Shown: positions 36,101-48,100 of the stretch, piece after piece
Layout: each line of letters starts with the position of its first letter
Numbering within the stretch: position 1 is the first letter of the stretch
Assembly: GCA_004794785.1 (NCBI GenBank)
Contig: SJOL01006567.1
Location: 827,018 to 891,017, forward strand
Direction of reading: 5' to 3'
Length of the DNA stretch: 64,000 bases
Source of the DNA: Opisthorchis felineus
Lineage: Eukaryota > Platyhelminthes > Trematoda > Opisthorchiida > Opisthorchiidae
Made by a program: the position numbers and the translations under genes
Notes under the pieces: generated by a model
What the model was told of the DNA's origin: nothing
Database searches by the model: none
What the model saw: the letters and a program-made list of their open reading frames with translations, nothing else

Positions 36101-39100
36101 ACAAACTCAGTTCCATGACGGAGAGGTTCCATGACGCAGAGGTTATGATGAACAGACGGTTTAGATGACGCCACGACGCCATCCTACCAAGTCTAACGTG
36201 TTTTCAATCACAAAAAGGCGGAAATCAACTTTTGGGTCTGGAAACCGTGTGCATGTAAGAGACTTCGCCCTGGTCATCGAAACTGGACTGTTGGAGTCTT
36301 CCTCAAAAGGATCGGTCAGGTGATTTATAGCGTCCGGGTGGAGTCATCGATATCATCATCATCAGTTGTAAAAAACCCGCACTTATCGTATAGTGGTTAT
36401 AGCTGACACAGTTTCGTTCACTGGTGGTTTGGGGATATGGGGTATACAGCTGCGCCTTGGAGGCAGTAGCTGATATAATTGATGCGTAAGAACAGCGTTG
36501 CCACTGGCCTTTTAATTGGAGAGATTGGGAGAGAAGTTATGTATTGAAGGCAATAGCTTGGATGCACGAACGCCGTTTAGGTGCGACTGGGCCATGCCTG
36601 GCAATGTCTCTAACCATTGATGTATCCAGTTTTAGGGTCCCGATCAAGAGAGATGGCAATGACCAGCGCAACTGAGTTTGCTGGTAATTGCTTTCATATT
36701 TCACTGCCGAGTCATTGTTTGACCTCCTCTAGGTCGTTCCCACCCTTCATGTGGTTGTGCGAAAGGAGCCCTTCGAGGAAGTTGGTCGACTGGCATGCGC
36801 AGCACATGTCCAAGCCAGCGCAACCTGTAGAGTGTGGTCAGTTCATCCGTCATTGGCGAGTTATTTCTTCCGAGAACTATCCGACGTACTTCAGCATTAC
36901 TGATCCGGTGTTCCCACCAGACTCGGGCAATGCTCCGAAGACATCCATAGTCAAACACTGAAAGTCTTTTGACGTCCTCGGCGCCCAGCGGCCAGGTTTC
37001 TAATCCGTATAGTAATATGGAGCGCACCGCAGCATTGTAAACTCGACCCTTGACGGATAAGCTGATGTCACGCCTACACCACAGGTGGCGCAGGTTCACA
37101 AAGGCTGCTCTGGCCTTCCCAATCCGGATGGAAATATCATCTTTCGTGAGGCCACCGGTACTGATACAGCTGCCCAGGTAAACAAATTTGTCTACTACCT
37201 CAATCGGTTCATCCGCAAGCATGAGGCTAGGATTCGAGCCCACCCAGTCTTGCAGTATCACTTTACACTTTGCCGGTATGAAGCGCATGCCAAACCGTGA
37301 GGCGGAATTATTTAGATTACTTAATATTGTTTGAATTACCACGGGGTCAGATCCAAGAAGAGCTATGTCGTCTGCGTACTCGAAATCTGTGAGCGGACGC
37401 CCCGGGAGCACTTTGACCCCACAGGCATTAGAGGCTGGTAGCGAGTCTTCCATGACTGTATCAGTGACGAAGTTGAAGAGGAAAGGTGAAAGAGGACAGC
37501 CCTGTCTGACACCACTTGATGTGGTGAACTCAGAAGAGAGCCTCCCGTAGACCTTCATACGGCCGCGGGAGTTGGCGTACAGCGCCTTAAGGAGGGTCAA
37601 GAATTTATGGGAGACACCTTTGCTCCACAGACACTGCCATAATGCCTGACGGTATACAGAGTCAAAGGCAGCTTTCGGATCAAGAAACACAACCAATGTT
37701 GTTTGCTGGAGGCAGTGTCGCTGTTCCAGAATCTGTCGGAGGGTCAAAATGTGATCGATATGCCCTCTTGCAGGATGGATTTCTGCATCCTTCGGGGATT
37801 GTAGACCACACATAAAAATCAGCGACTTGAACTGATCTTCCGTTAACGATCCGAGTTTGAACCGTTCGCATTCCCGGTTCACGATGCCAGAATAAGTGAG
37901 AAAGTTGTCTGCGTTCTTTTCACCAGCTTCAGGTATCGATAACTGATGTTGCAAGTTGACGTTTGCTCGCCGGATATTTGAGAAAGCGTGTGAAGCGTTT
38001 CGTCAAAAGTAAAGTCACATGGGTTATTTGAAAGAATATAGTTAGCGTACTTATCATGCTCTGCAGGTCCAAGTTTGCGGAGCAGGAGGCGAACCTTCCA
38101 ACTATCATACTGAATTGAAAAGTCGACCCTGAGCAAGTCTTCACAGCGACGAAACCAAGCATCAAACGTTATGCAAGCGGAGGGTTCATAGCAAAACTCG
38201 TCGATGCTGCCAGCGATTCCGTCAACCGACTGTGGGACGCTCGACGCAGCCGGTGAAGCCAAAGATATAGTTGATAGTCGCTCCGTAAGTACTTTTATGA
38301 GTTGCAGTTGTTGCTCACACATGACTTTGAGTTGATCTACCTCCATCTTGCGTCGCCAAAAATGTTATGTTTCGATAACGCAGCGAGCAAACGATAATAT
38401 GAGCGGACTGTGACGATGTTCTATCCCCAGCTATACTGCCTGATTCCGACTCCTAGTACAGCGTAATAGTAAGAAGACGAAACCTTGGACACAACTTTAA
38501 TGCTCCGAACAACAGGCGGTGTACAGAAAAGTGACATTGAATATATATATATCCTTAGTTTGACCTTGGAAAATGCTGGGAGTTCGTTAGCACACATAAA
38601 GATACAGGATTTTTGGGGATATTGGTATCCCCAACAAACCCAGGTCGGTTTTCACGGATCCATCTATCCCTGTGTTCAGTCAACCTTCGAAGGATAAGAC
38701 CAGAGAGCACCTTTGATGCTACAGCTACCAGGCTGATGTCACAGTGGTTTTCACTAAGCGTCCGCGTACCCTTTTTGAAGATAGGAATAGCTATCGATGC
38801 GCACCATTCTGAAGGCACTTTCTCTTCACTCCATATCGCATCAGTTAATTTTGTCAGACAAGTCACCAGGGATTCTCCGCCTTTGAAGAGGGTTTGATAC
38901 AGACCGTCGGGTCCTGGTGCCTTCTCAAGTTTCAGTACGGATATTTCTTCCGACGGACGATCAAGGTTTACATTCCATTCGCCCGTATGCACTGTCTCCA
39001 GAGGCTGTGTTGCAGGAGGCCGGCTAAACTTTTCTTCGAAGTGTTTGGCCCATCTTTTCAGTCGACTTTCTTGCGAGTGAATTAATAAGCCGCCTTTTTC

Positions 39101-42100
39101 ACTTATCGTTTCACTGACCGTTGCTTTCCTGGGCCTAGTCGATCGTTGATATAGGGCACGGCTGTTTCCGGTAGCAAAAGTCTTCTCCATCCCCGCGCTT
39201 TCGATGTCGACCAGAGCTCTCGGTCTTTCCTCGGGCTCTTCACTATTTGGCGTTTGAGGGATTTGTGCGCGCCATCGTGCTCGTTGCCTGCTGGTATGGC
39301 ATCAATCATGGATGGCAATCTCGACGACATCCAGTGGTCTTGTGGTCGAATCGGAGAAGTCGGACAGACAGCACTGAACGTCTCTAGCATAGCTTCTTTC
39401 ACATTTTGCCATACTTCATCCACGTGCTCACTACCAGTACAGTGTTGGTTTATTGTGGATGGTTTTTGAACTACCTCAGATCGATACTGTTGAGCTATGG
39501 TAGTTCTTCGACGATGGTGGATTGGCATGCTTCTTGCTAACTTGCGATGGCCTGAAGCGAAAAGAACTGTCAGGCGTGCACGCACCATGGCGTGATCGGA
39601 ATCAAGTTGTGTGCCCCAGAAGGAACGGCAGTCTTGAATTTTGGATCTCCACCGGTGGCTGATCACCACGTGATCCAACGGGGTCCATGGTTGATTTGTA
39701 GTCGGTGGCCACCAGGTTACGCGATGCGAACGTTTATGTTGAAAGTTCGTACTGGCCAGAAACAACTGATGATCAACGCACAACTAGACAGTTTGCTCTC
39801 CGTTGTCTTTGCAACAAGTCCAGATTCCGAATGGACCGCCCAGATTTGATTCCAAGGAGCTAAGACTACCGACTTGGGCATCCATATCGCCCGCAGGGAT
39901 CACATCGTCAGTGCTTCTTGCTCGGCGAATAAGCCCGGTTAGCCATCGATAGAAAGTATCCTTCTCAGCATCAGAACTGCAGTACGTTGGGGCGTAAGCC
40001 GACACTACAGACGGTCACCATTTTTTATGTCGAGGCATTGAGCTGGATAACCGGACGGTGCAAAGATGACTGTTTACCGGGATCCAATCCAGCAAAGCGC
40101 GTTCAGTTCTGGGGCTGAGTGCAACTCCCACACCATATATTCCACGAGTCATCGCTTCTGGGTCACCGGACACACGGGAGGAGAAACGTGAAAGAGCTGA
40201 GTTCATCCTTGGCGTTCTGAGTTGCATAAGTACGTGTGGGTCTTGTATGCGTGTTTCGGAGGCACAGTGTACATCAATTTTAAGGGAGTACAAAGTTTCA
40301 GCGAACATTACCTGTTTGCCAATTTGACATTGAGTACGGACGTTAAAAGCTCCTATATAGGAAGGATCTCGTGGATTTAGAAAGGTGTTATTTTGTTTAC
40401 TGTTAATAGGCAGTGGAGTGCATAAGGCCATTCTGTCAGATAACTGAAAGTCAAATGACCCAGCGACGTTTGCTTGTGTGGTGGGAATGGGTTGGGGAGA
40501 AACATCGGTGGACACAGAACCGTGCGGCAAATGATACTTCCCTGTTACCCAGTCTGGAGAAGGGGGTTTAGTTGGGTACCCCACCTTGAGCCTTTGACTC
40601 AAAAATCTAACCCACAAGGCACTGGGAAGGTGTAGGGTTTTGTTCCGGGACCCTGCCCCTAGCCCTGACTCAAAAGTCTGACCCGCGAGGCAGCGGCTAG
40701 TAGTTTTTTTGGGGCCCTTCCTGGAGCCGATGACTCATTGATTTGATCTGCTCGGCTGTGCGGGATTGGCCTAACCCGAGGACGCAGGGAGTAGGGCATT
40801 ACTATCTCACTCCTGATGCAGCTGTGTACTGCAGGTGCCTTTTGAGCAACGGCAGACTGTTTGGTTTTAAAAGTATTTCGACCGCATTGAGTAATGCGCC
40901 GGCGGTCACGGTCAACCGTTGGGTAATCGGAGTGTGCGGTTTTTAGGGCCGACTTTTTCTAACCCTTCCTTCCTCGGATGAAGGCAGTATCGCTGCTTCC
41001 GTGATTATGGACATGCTGTCCGCCTGGAGGAAACACCTTACTGCCTTCAGACTCCTATCGCGGAGGGCAGTACAACTTTATCCACAGGCCGCCTCGTAGC
41101 GCGATTACGCTTAGTACGAGTTCTCGCCAGTCTCAGTCCGACTGCTCCCCTTTGGACTTCCTGGAATGGTTGCACATTGTGCAACGAAATTCCAGCCAGT
41201 GTAGCCCGTGGCATCATTGGAGCACTCAAGCCCGACCACCACATCATGGTGGCAGCTTTAGGTCGGGAATGATCGATATGGAAACAGCATGTCATTCAGC
41301 TACAGCCGACTGAGTGTGCGATTCCTAAAGCGGAAGAAAAGTCATTAGACCTCAATCTGTTGCTCGAAACCTTCGGTCTTCCAAGGCCAGCCCCAATAGC
41401 CACTGTTTCGCCTCTACCGAGCAGGACGGAGACATTGCTGCATCCAAGACGCTCGACCGATCGTGTCAGAAAACAAGTGGAATCCTCAATTTGATTCGTG
41501 TTGACAGTCTTACTTTATACACCCAAAGGTGATCCGTCAGCTGGGATTCAAAGTCAAAATTAAGCTTTAAGTAACGCGACGCTCCTTGTAATTTTTGCAC
41601 TCGCTTGTTCGCAATAAAGCTGTTGTGTTTTTCGTTGGTGAGTCTTTTTCGGACACTAAGGCACTGGAGCGGGGGAATCAGTAAGCTACAACGGCTTCTG
41701 TTCGATCGCTGAATACAACACATACTCTGACACATCCAGCTGCGACGGCCTCCGCGTCACCAAAGTTTTGCAGCCGGGACCTGGAAGACAGCGAGATGAT
41801 AGTCAATCCAGGTTACAGGTATATTTTGATTGTGTTGGATAATTCCTCGGTGGTCACGGTCAACAGTGGGTGGCAGCATCGCTGTTTCTATAAGTATAAA
41901 CATGCTGGTCGCTTGGAAGACGAGAGATTGATGCCTTGTTGTCAATTCACTGACAAGTCTGTAACAGAATCTCAATCAGTTTACCAGCAACAAAAATTCT
42001 GATGCTTGCTTTACTTGACGAATTCACTCCAGCTTCCTTCATCACATTTACCAGTAATCACTCACAGCCTACATGTATTTCATGCGCTCTTTCCTAATAC

Positions 42101-45100
42101 AAATATTACTCGTCAGGACTTCCCGTTACCATAGTTCTGTTACCCACTTGACTACTGTCTGTAGGGCAAGTTTTCATCTCTCCTGGCGTACATTGTCGCG
42201 CGTTTTTCCCCATTCTCAAGTATACAGAGCCGTTTTCCTTTTTTGTGATACCGTCGTAAACTTGCATCATGAAAACTGATTTACCGAGCGGTCCCCACTG
42301 GACACTTATCTGTCATTCCAAAGTTACAGAGTACCAGAACCGTCTATGTAGCCTGTAGGAAATTGTGCGAGGGCGAACCCTATTCAGGATCCTTGACTGC
42401 TTGAATTTAGAAGGCTGAGGTGAAGGCGCAAGTTACTGACCCATTAATTCGAGTACTTTTATCGAAACATGGGCATCCTGGACACATTCGATCTGGAATG
42501 CGTCCAGCGGCTGTACGCCAAATATCTGCCGTAGCTGAAAGGCCTCGAATTTAGGCAGATATGACTAGTAATTGATACATGCTGACTGTTTTATATGTCA
42601 CGCGAATAGCTTACAACTCTTCTTTTGTATGATGTTGGACATTTTGCCTCAGTGCATTGTTGCTGCTTCCGATTTTCAGTAATACCGTCTACCGCGGTGT
42701 CAACCTAATGTAGTAGAACTTACCCGCAAGTACGACTTCACATTCGGGCTTCAGTGTCCCGTTTGCTGTTTCTGTCGTTTTTTTTTTGCCTACTAATCTT
42801 TCTCCAGTTACACTTCGCTTCACTCTTCTACCAAGAACAAAATATTTGTTTCATGAATATACTAGATATACCTCAAACATGAGTGAATATTGTTTCAACA
42901 GGGTAAATTCGGATGGCAGGGACTTGTGTTCCGTGTCGTCCATAGACTTGAGCGTTTTTTTTCACGTGTGAAATAGCATGCATTGTTATATCCCCTTCTA
43001 TATCTCTCATGCTTACTTCACAGGGTCAGCCAACGTTTAGTGCCTATATCACCTTCTGTCGAGCCGAAGATGCTATGCGGTCCATCAAAGAGCTAGATCA
43101 AGGTATGCTTCATGGGAGACCACTTCGGGTTTCGCTTGGGACTACGAAGTATTGCAGCCAGTTTCTCCGGGGGACCAAATGCACCAAGCACGTGAGTCTT
43201 TGTGGTTTGTGACGTCACTCCTTACCCTTTTCCGCTCGCGCTAATAAAAAACAAGAACTATGTCGGACCAGCTCTACGTTATAATACAAAACTACCCAAA
43301 GCTGCAAAGGAGTTGACTTCGTTTAGAGTCCCGTGATACAGCTGAAACCGCCACAACCTGCCTTTTAATGGCGCCTGCTCTGGTTGGCCTCGCCAGATTG
43401 TTCTCACATTCTTGACAGTCACAGTTGGAGTAAAGTTGTCCCACGTCACTGGCTGCGCGCTTACTGTAAGATCAAAGAATGGGCGTAAATATAAAAAATG
43501 TAGTGTTATAGTAGTTGAACAAATCGTACAATCAGATTACTAGCTGCTTAAGACTAGTTGGCGCTCACTTAGTCTTTAGAATCCGCCGGCCACAGGGTCA
43601 TGTGACCGATCCCGTCCCTTGTGAACACCAATAAGGCCGAAGAGCATCGTGCGGTGAAGTTTCCAGGGATGTTTCACAATATTTTCCACCACGAAGACCT
43701 CACCGTGGCTGAGGATTTGGGCACCGCCGTAACCCTCTGAGCTATAATGGGAGGCGTCCGTTCGACACAGTCTGTCGTATCAGGTTGTTCAACGGTTAAA
43801 GGCTTGATCAACCCAATCTCCTGGTCCTCTAGGTCGGGGCTGGGAACGTTTGCAGCGACTTGTTCCATAAAAATGGTAATGCACTCGCATTTCCCCCCGG
43901 GTACCGTTACCTTGAGGTTAGACTTTTGAGTCCACGACTGTTTGAAGGTCCTGATCGTCTGTTTGTCTGGGACTAGGTATCCTAGTATTATCCAAGCCAG
44001 CGCACAAACATGGAATGGTACTACAATATTTTACAATGGACGCAGATGTTTTCCTAACATGTATCAATTGACGGACAAGCGCCGAGTAACAACATCCTCT
44101 CAACATTCACTCTCTATATCCACGGTTGTTGGTATCATCGGTAGTCACTGTGGAGAAGTGTTGCTTTGCCAAGTCACTAACATCGCTATCGGTTGGTCAC
44201 TTGAACGGGCTTTGGAAAGATATTCCGGCCTCCAGCGAGGCCCCAAATTCAGGTAGCTGGTTTGCAAAGCGTTGATGGCACCTTTTTGTTAGGTGATGGA
44301 TTAATAATAATAGTAACAATTGCTCACCATCCTTTCCGTGCCTAGCTGCCGTGCCGCCGGAAGAAAGCACGAGGGCCAAAATACTGTCCGGTTGCCAAAG
44401 CCTAGACAGGAGCTGTCGAGATACCGAGGTTGGGTTTGAATAGTGGGCCTTTTGGTAAGTTCGCGCGTCAACCACTGAGCTATCTCGAGTCTGCGTGATG
44501 AGTTGGGGAACTCCAACTACTCAGTAACCTAACTCACTACACAACACTCGTAGGATCGCAAGCCGGCTTCGAAGACCAGGTTTGTTCCCACCTACATGGA
44601 CGTGTCTGCCCAGCCTCTCAACATGAGAACTGGAATAATCCAGCGGCTTTCCGGCTTAAGAGGCCTCGATTGCGCCATTTTACCCACTGGACAAAGTAAA
44701 GAAGGCATTCAAAGGCGCATAGACGGTGCGGGCGTTCATGCAGCTGAAGGATGTCTTGTGGAAAAGGATTGAGATTAGTTTATTCACGAAAACCCGGATC
44801 TCCAACGCAGCCATCTGTCATATTATAATTTATACCTTCTAAGTAGCCTGAGCTAGCGGATGTCCGAAAACTAGGGTTTTTCTACCTTTGGTGTCTCCGG
44901 CAGTGAGAGTTCATAATTTAGAGGTATATGATAATGAGATCTGGAATCGCTGTCATGACTTACTACATCTCTCTCAACAATTACATCTACGTTGGTTTGA
45001 GCATCTCTTGCACGAGGACGATATTGCAATTATCAAACAAACCTGGGACCGTACACCCCACCAAGGTTGGCGTTGTCTCCGAGGTGAAATGAAAAACTTG

Positions 45101-48100
45101 GATCAGTACCGCCAAGAGCGATTCAGAGTAACCCAGTCTGTATGTGGTCTACGGAGCTCTTCACTGGAACCTGCATTGTATTTCAGTTTGTGGAGTTCTG
45201 GCAGCCGATCGTTGTTCTTGGTCCAGCGTATTCCCGAGACATTTCTTCTCTAGTGTTGAGGTAATAGTTCGGAAGTAAAATAAGCAAGTTAACGGCTGAC
45301 GGTAACCTTTCACGCAATCCTATTCCTTCCTTGAATATCGTAGTGCTTAGTGTTTCGTAGTAATTACAAAACTGTCAGCAAGCTGTACTGTTCCAAACAA
45401 TGAGCATCCTCAACGTCAACCTTTGTTAACACTCACACTTACTGATTATGCTTGTCTGGAAGCTCCGAGGCAGTCTGTTAGACAAGGCGGCGTGAGCGCT
45501 GCAATCAGTGTCAGGAAGGTATAATTTTGATAATAATCTCAGAATGCCCGAAACTGGGGATTGTCAACTCCGCTGAAATCGCTTCAGGAAGGCCGCCGAG
45601 TCTTCCGGCCAGAAAAACCAGCTGTCGATCATACGTTGGAACAGTCAATCAGCGACGACCGATGCTGTTCCAGTACTCTAGTGTGTCTTTTTGGATGTGT
45701 TTTTCCTCATTAGGGCGCTAGAGTCGAGGTTTGCAGACATTCACAGCACCCAGTGTGGCCACTGAATCCACTTTTACCCAGTGTATCCCGTTGGGTTCCC
45801 GAATTTGTGCTGTAGAACTGCGAGGCGTGTTCAAGTCAAGCAGAAGAAACAGGAGTGTTGCCGTAGCTGCCGGTGTACCGATTGGTGGTTATCCAGTGGT
45901 CATAACGGATCAATTAGTAGAACGTCAACGGAAGAAATGCATTGATGGCAGCTGTTTCGTAAACGAAGAGGCAACTCGTGGAGTAGACAGTCAGATTCTG
46001 GTGTATGGATAACCGCGAACCTCTGCTACAACTACTCTCGCCAAGAACCACTCTTCGGAATCGTTTTCGTGAATTCCAATTCAGTTTCAGCTCTTCAGCC
46101 CAAACTGTGCGCCGGGATGCAGCGGTTCCAGCTTCTACAGCTTCATTCGCTGAGGTTAAGGAGAATAGGCAAATGAAAGCCATGTGTTTCAGAAGCGATG
46201 GCCTAATAAGTTCTTTGACGACAAATGGATCCGGTTGTCCGGTGTGAGAGGAAATGAGGGCTACGCATTGAAGACGATAGCTTTGATGCAAGATCGCCTC
46301 TGGCTGCGTGACACAGCAGCAGAGGTTAGGCCAGGTAGTGGGCATACCCAAGAGTGTGCTGTGTCCAATTCAGAATGGTGCAAGCAGAGTGGTGGTCAAA
46401 CTTTGACCTATGAGAGGTCGCGAAACGTCCGGTCCGACTTGCCTAGAATGGGGACCGCGTGATCCCCACTGTGTCCGAATAAGTGTCTGGAGATTTAGAC
46501 AGCTCGGAATGATTGTGGTGGGCTAGCATTAAGTCGCTTTTGCTTCCACTCTTTATTCTTTTCACAGAAAGGCTTTCAGCTTAATCGTGGTTAATAATAA
46601 TAATAATAATCGTTCAGCCGTAACACCCTTTCGGTGCCTATCTGCCGTATGTTGTGAACTCCAGATAGCTCAGTGGTTAAGGCGCGAACTTACTGAACGG
46701 AAGCTCCGTGGTTCGGACCTGGCCTCTGTATCTCAGCTGCTCCTGTCTAGGCTCGGGAAACCTGGCAGTATCTCAGCCCTCGTGCTTCCTTCGGTCGGCA
46801 TGGCAGCTAGGCACCGAAAGGGTGCTACAGCTGGACCATTGTTTACCATGTTTATCCTATCCAGTCTAACCATCATCAGTGCTGCCGCCAGAAATACTCT
46901 AACGAATGGTGTTGTATGCGTATCCGACGTTAAGTTACCGACTAAGTTAATCCAAGTCGAGACCGGCAAAACGGGGACATTCCTGTTGCGGATGAGTATA
47001 TGGTGATCTGTTTAAAGTAAGAGCCAAGTTACAGTTTGTTTGCTCTTGAAGGTAACTCATCCTTTCAGGAAGGTAGGTGTATCCTCTGTGGTTCCAGGTA
47101 TTTGCTACTCGAGGGCTATTGCAAGAGGACAAAATCCCATGCCTCCAAAATTGTTTTCTCGATGAGGGATAGGTTCCTCGAAGAACGGTACCATCTAAGT
47201 TTTGTGCTGGAACTTCCCCAGTCCCATTACTGAAGTACATGTCGATTGCTCTCACCAGCACTGCGTGCTTGAATTTTATTGTTGACGAAGGATCCAGCTG
47301 CAGTGCAATTCCTCTGTCTCACTCTTGTGTCTTCCTGTTTGCTTTTCCGTGACAGGACTATTAGCCAAAGCAGTCGGTCGGTCAAAATCGTAATCCTGGA
47401 CCACCCAGTAAACTCGTCAATGACGTCATCCTGTGCATATGTGAATGCACAAATGCAGCTTTTGTCTTTCCAACTTCCACTTCTTGACGTTACTGGCTTA
47501 GTACCATGTACAGCTCAGGAATATTGGACATATATTGCACGTTATTATTGGGCGGCAGCCACTAAAAGCAGTAGGTTACTCCGTGTGTAGTGGGAACTGC
47601 TCCCCAAAATGCGGCCCTGTAGAGATTCACTGGTGCCCGTCACGGTGCATCGCTCAGTGATCCTTTGTCCAGTTTATCTTGGGCAACCTGACAGTATCCC
47701 AGCCCTCATGCTTACTTCGGGTGACATGGCAGCTAGGCCCCGAAATGGTGCTACAGCCGAATGATTCTTTTTTAAAATTCTTTTTATCTTCAACCTGGAA
47801 GTAAAAATTCAGTTTGCGTTTGGTTTCATATGTCCTCAGCGAACATTTCTCAACTGGACTACTTATGCCCTTTGGGTGGGGTGGCACCTTACTCGCTAGC
47901 GCAGTGTTTTGGACCCAGATGGGACTGAATTCACAACTCTATGTTGGTAACCATCCCATCATCAACAAAAGACTCCAAATCCAACCAACAAACGTGGCAG
48001 CAATATTCAATTTTTACCTTTAGTGAGTGCCATCTCGTGGGTTCGCCCTCTTTTTTGGGCATGAAAATACCTATTTGAAGGAAGTCGACACGTTACTGAA

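Larger units (their letters stand above)
36440..41295 (-). pseudogene. LINE-1, long RTE-like LINE antisense to CNOT4, split by a gypsy fragment
   Basis: Most complete LINE here, on the minus strand. A 5' part with tandem repeats (41295-40620) leads to an AP-type endonuclease: [14 protein letters not shown] and [10 protein letters not shown] (40360-40220), [15 protein letters not shown], a frameshift, [18 protein letters not shown] and [11 protein letters not shown] (40005-39885), then [20 protein letters not shown] and [11 protein letters not shown] (39690-39580). RT blocks follow: [41 protein letters not shown] (to 38637), an 850-bp foreign insert, then [51 protein letters not shown] (catalytic YADD, about 37390), [30 protein letters not shown] and [11 protein letters not shown] (about 36795). 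RTE-like, SR2-type of flatworms by recognition. Most of the RT is undamaged. Confidence 0.85.

Noticed and set aside
36701..37954. A 417-codon open frame as a real protein-coding gene
   Set aside because: Its first ~55 codons are gypsy gag and the rest is LINE reverse transcriptase, joined at an insertion border; LINE-2 lacks the joint.
41757..41975. Small host exon
   Set aside because: Matches the LINE 5' region (CAGCATCGCTG...CATGCTGGTCGC) rather than a host gene.
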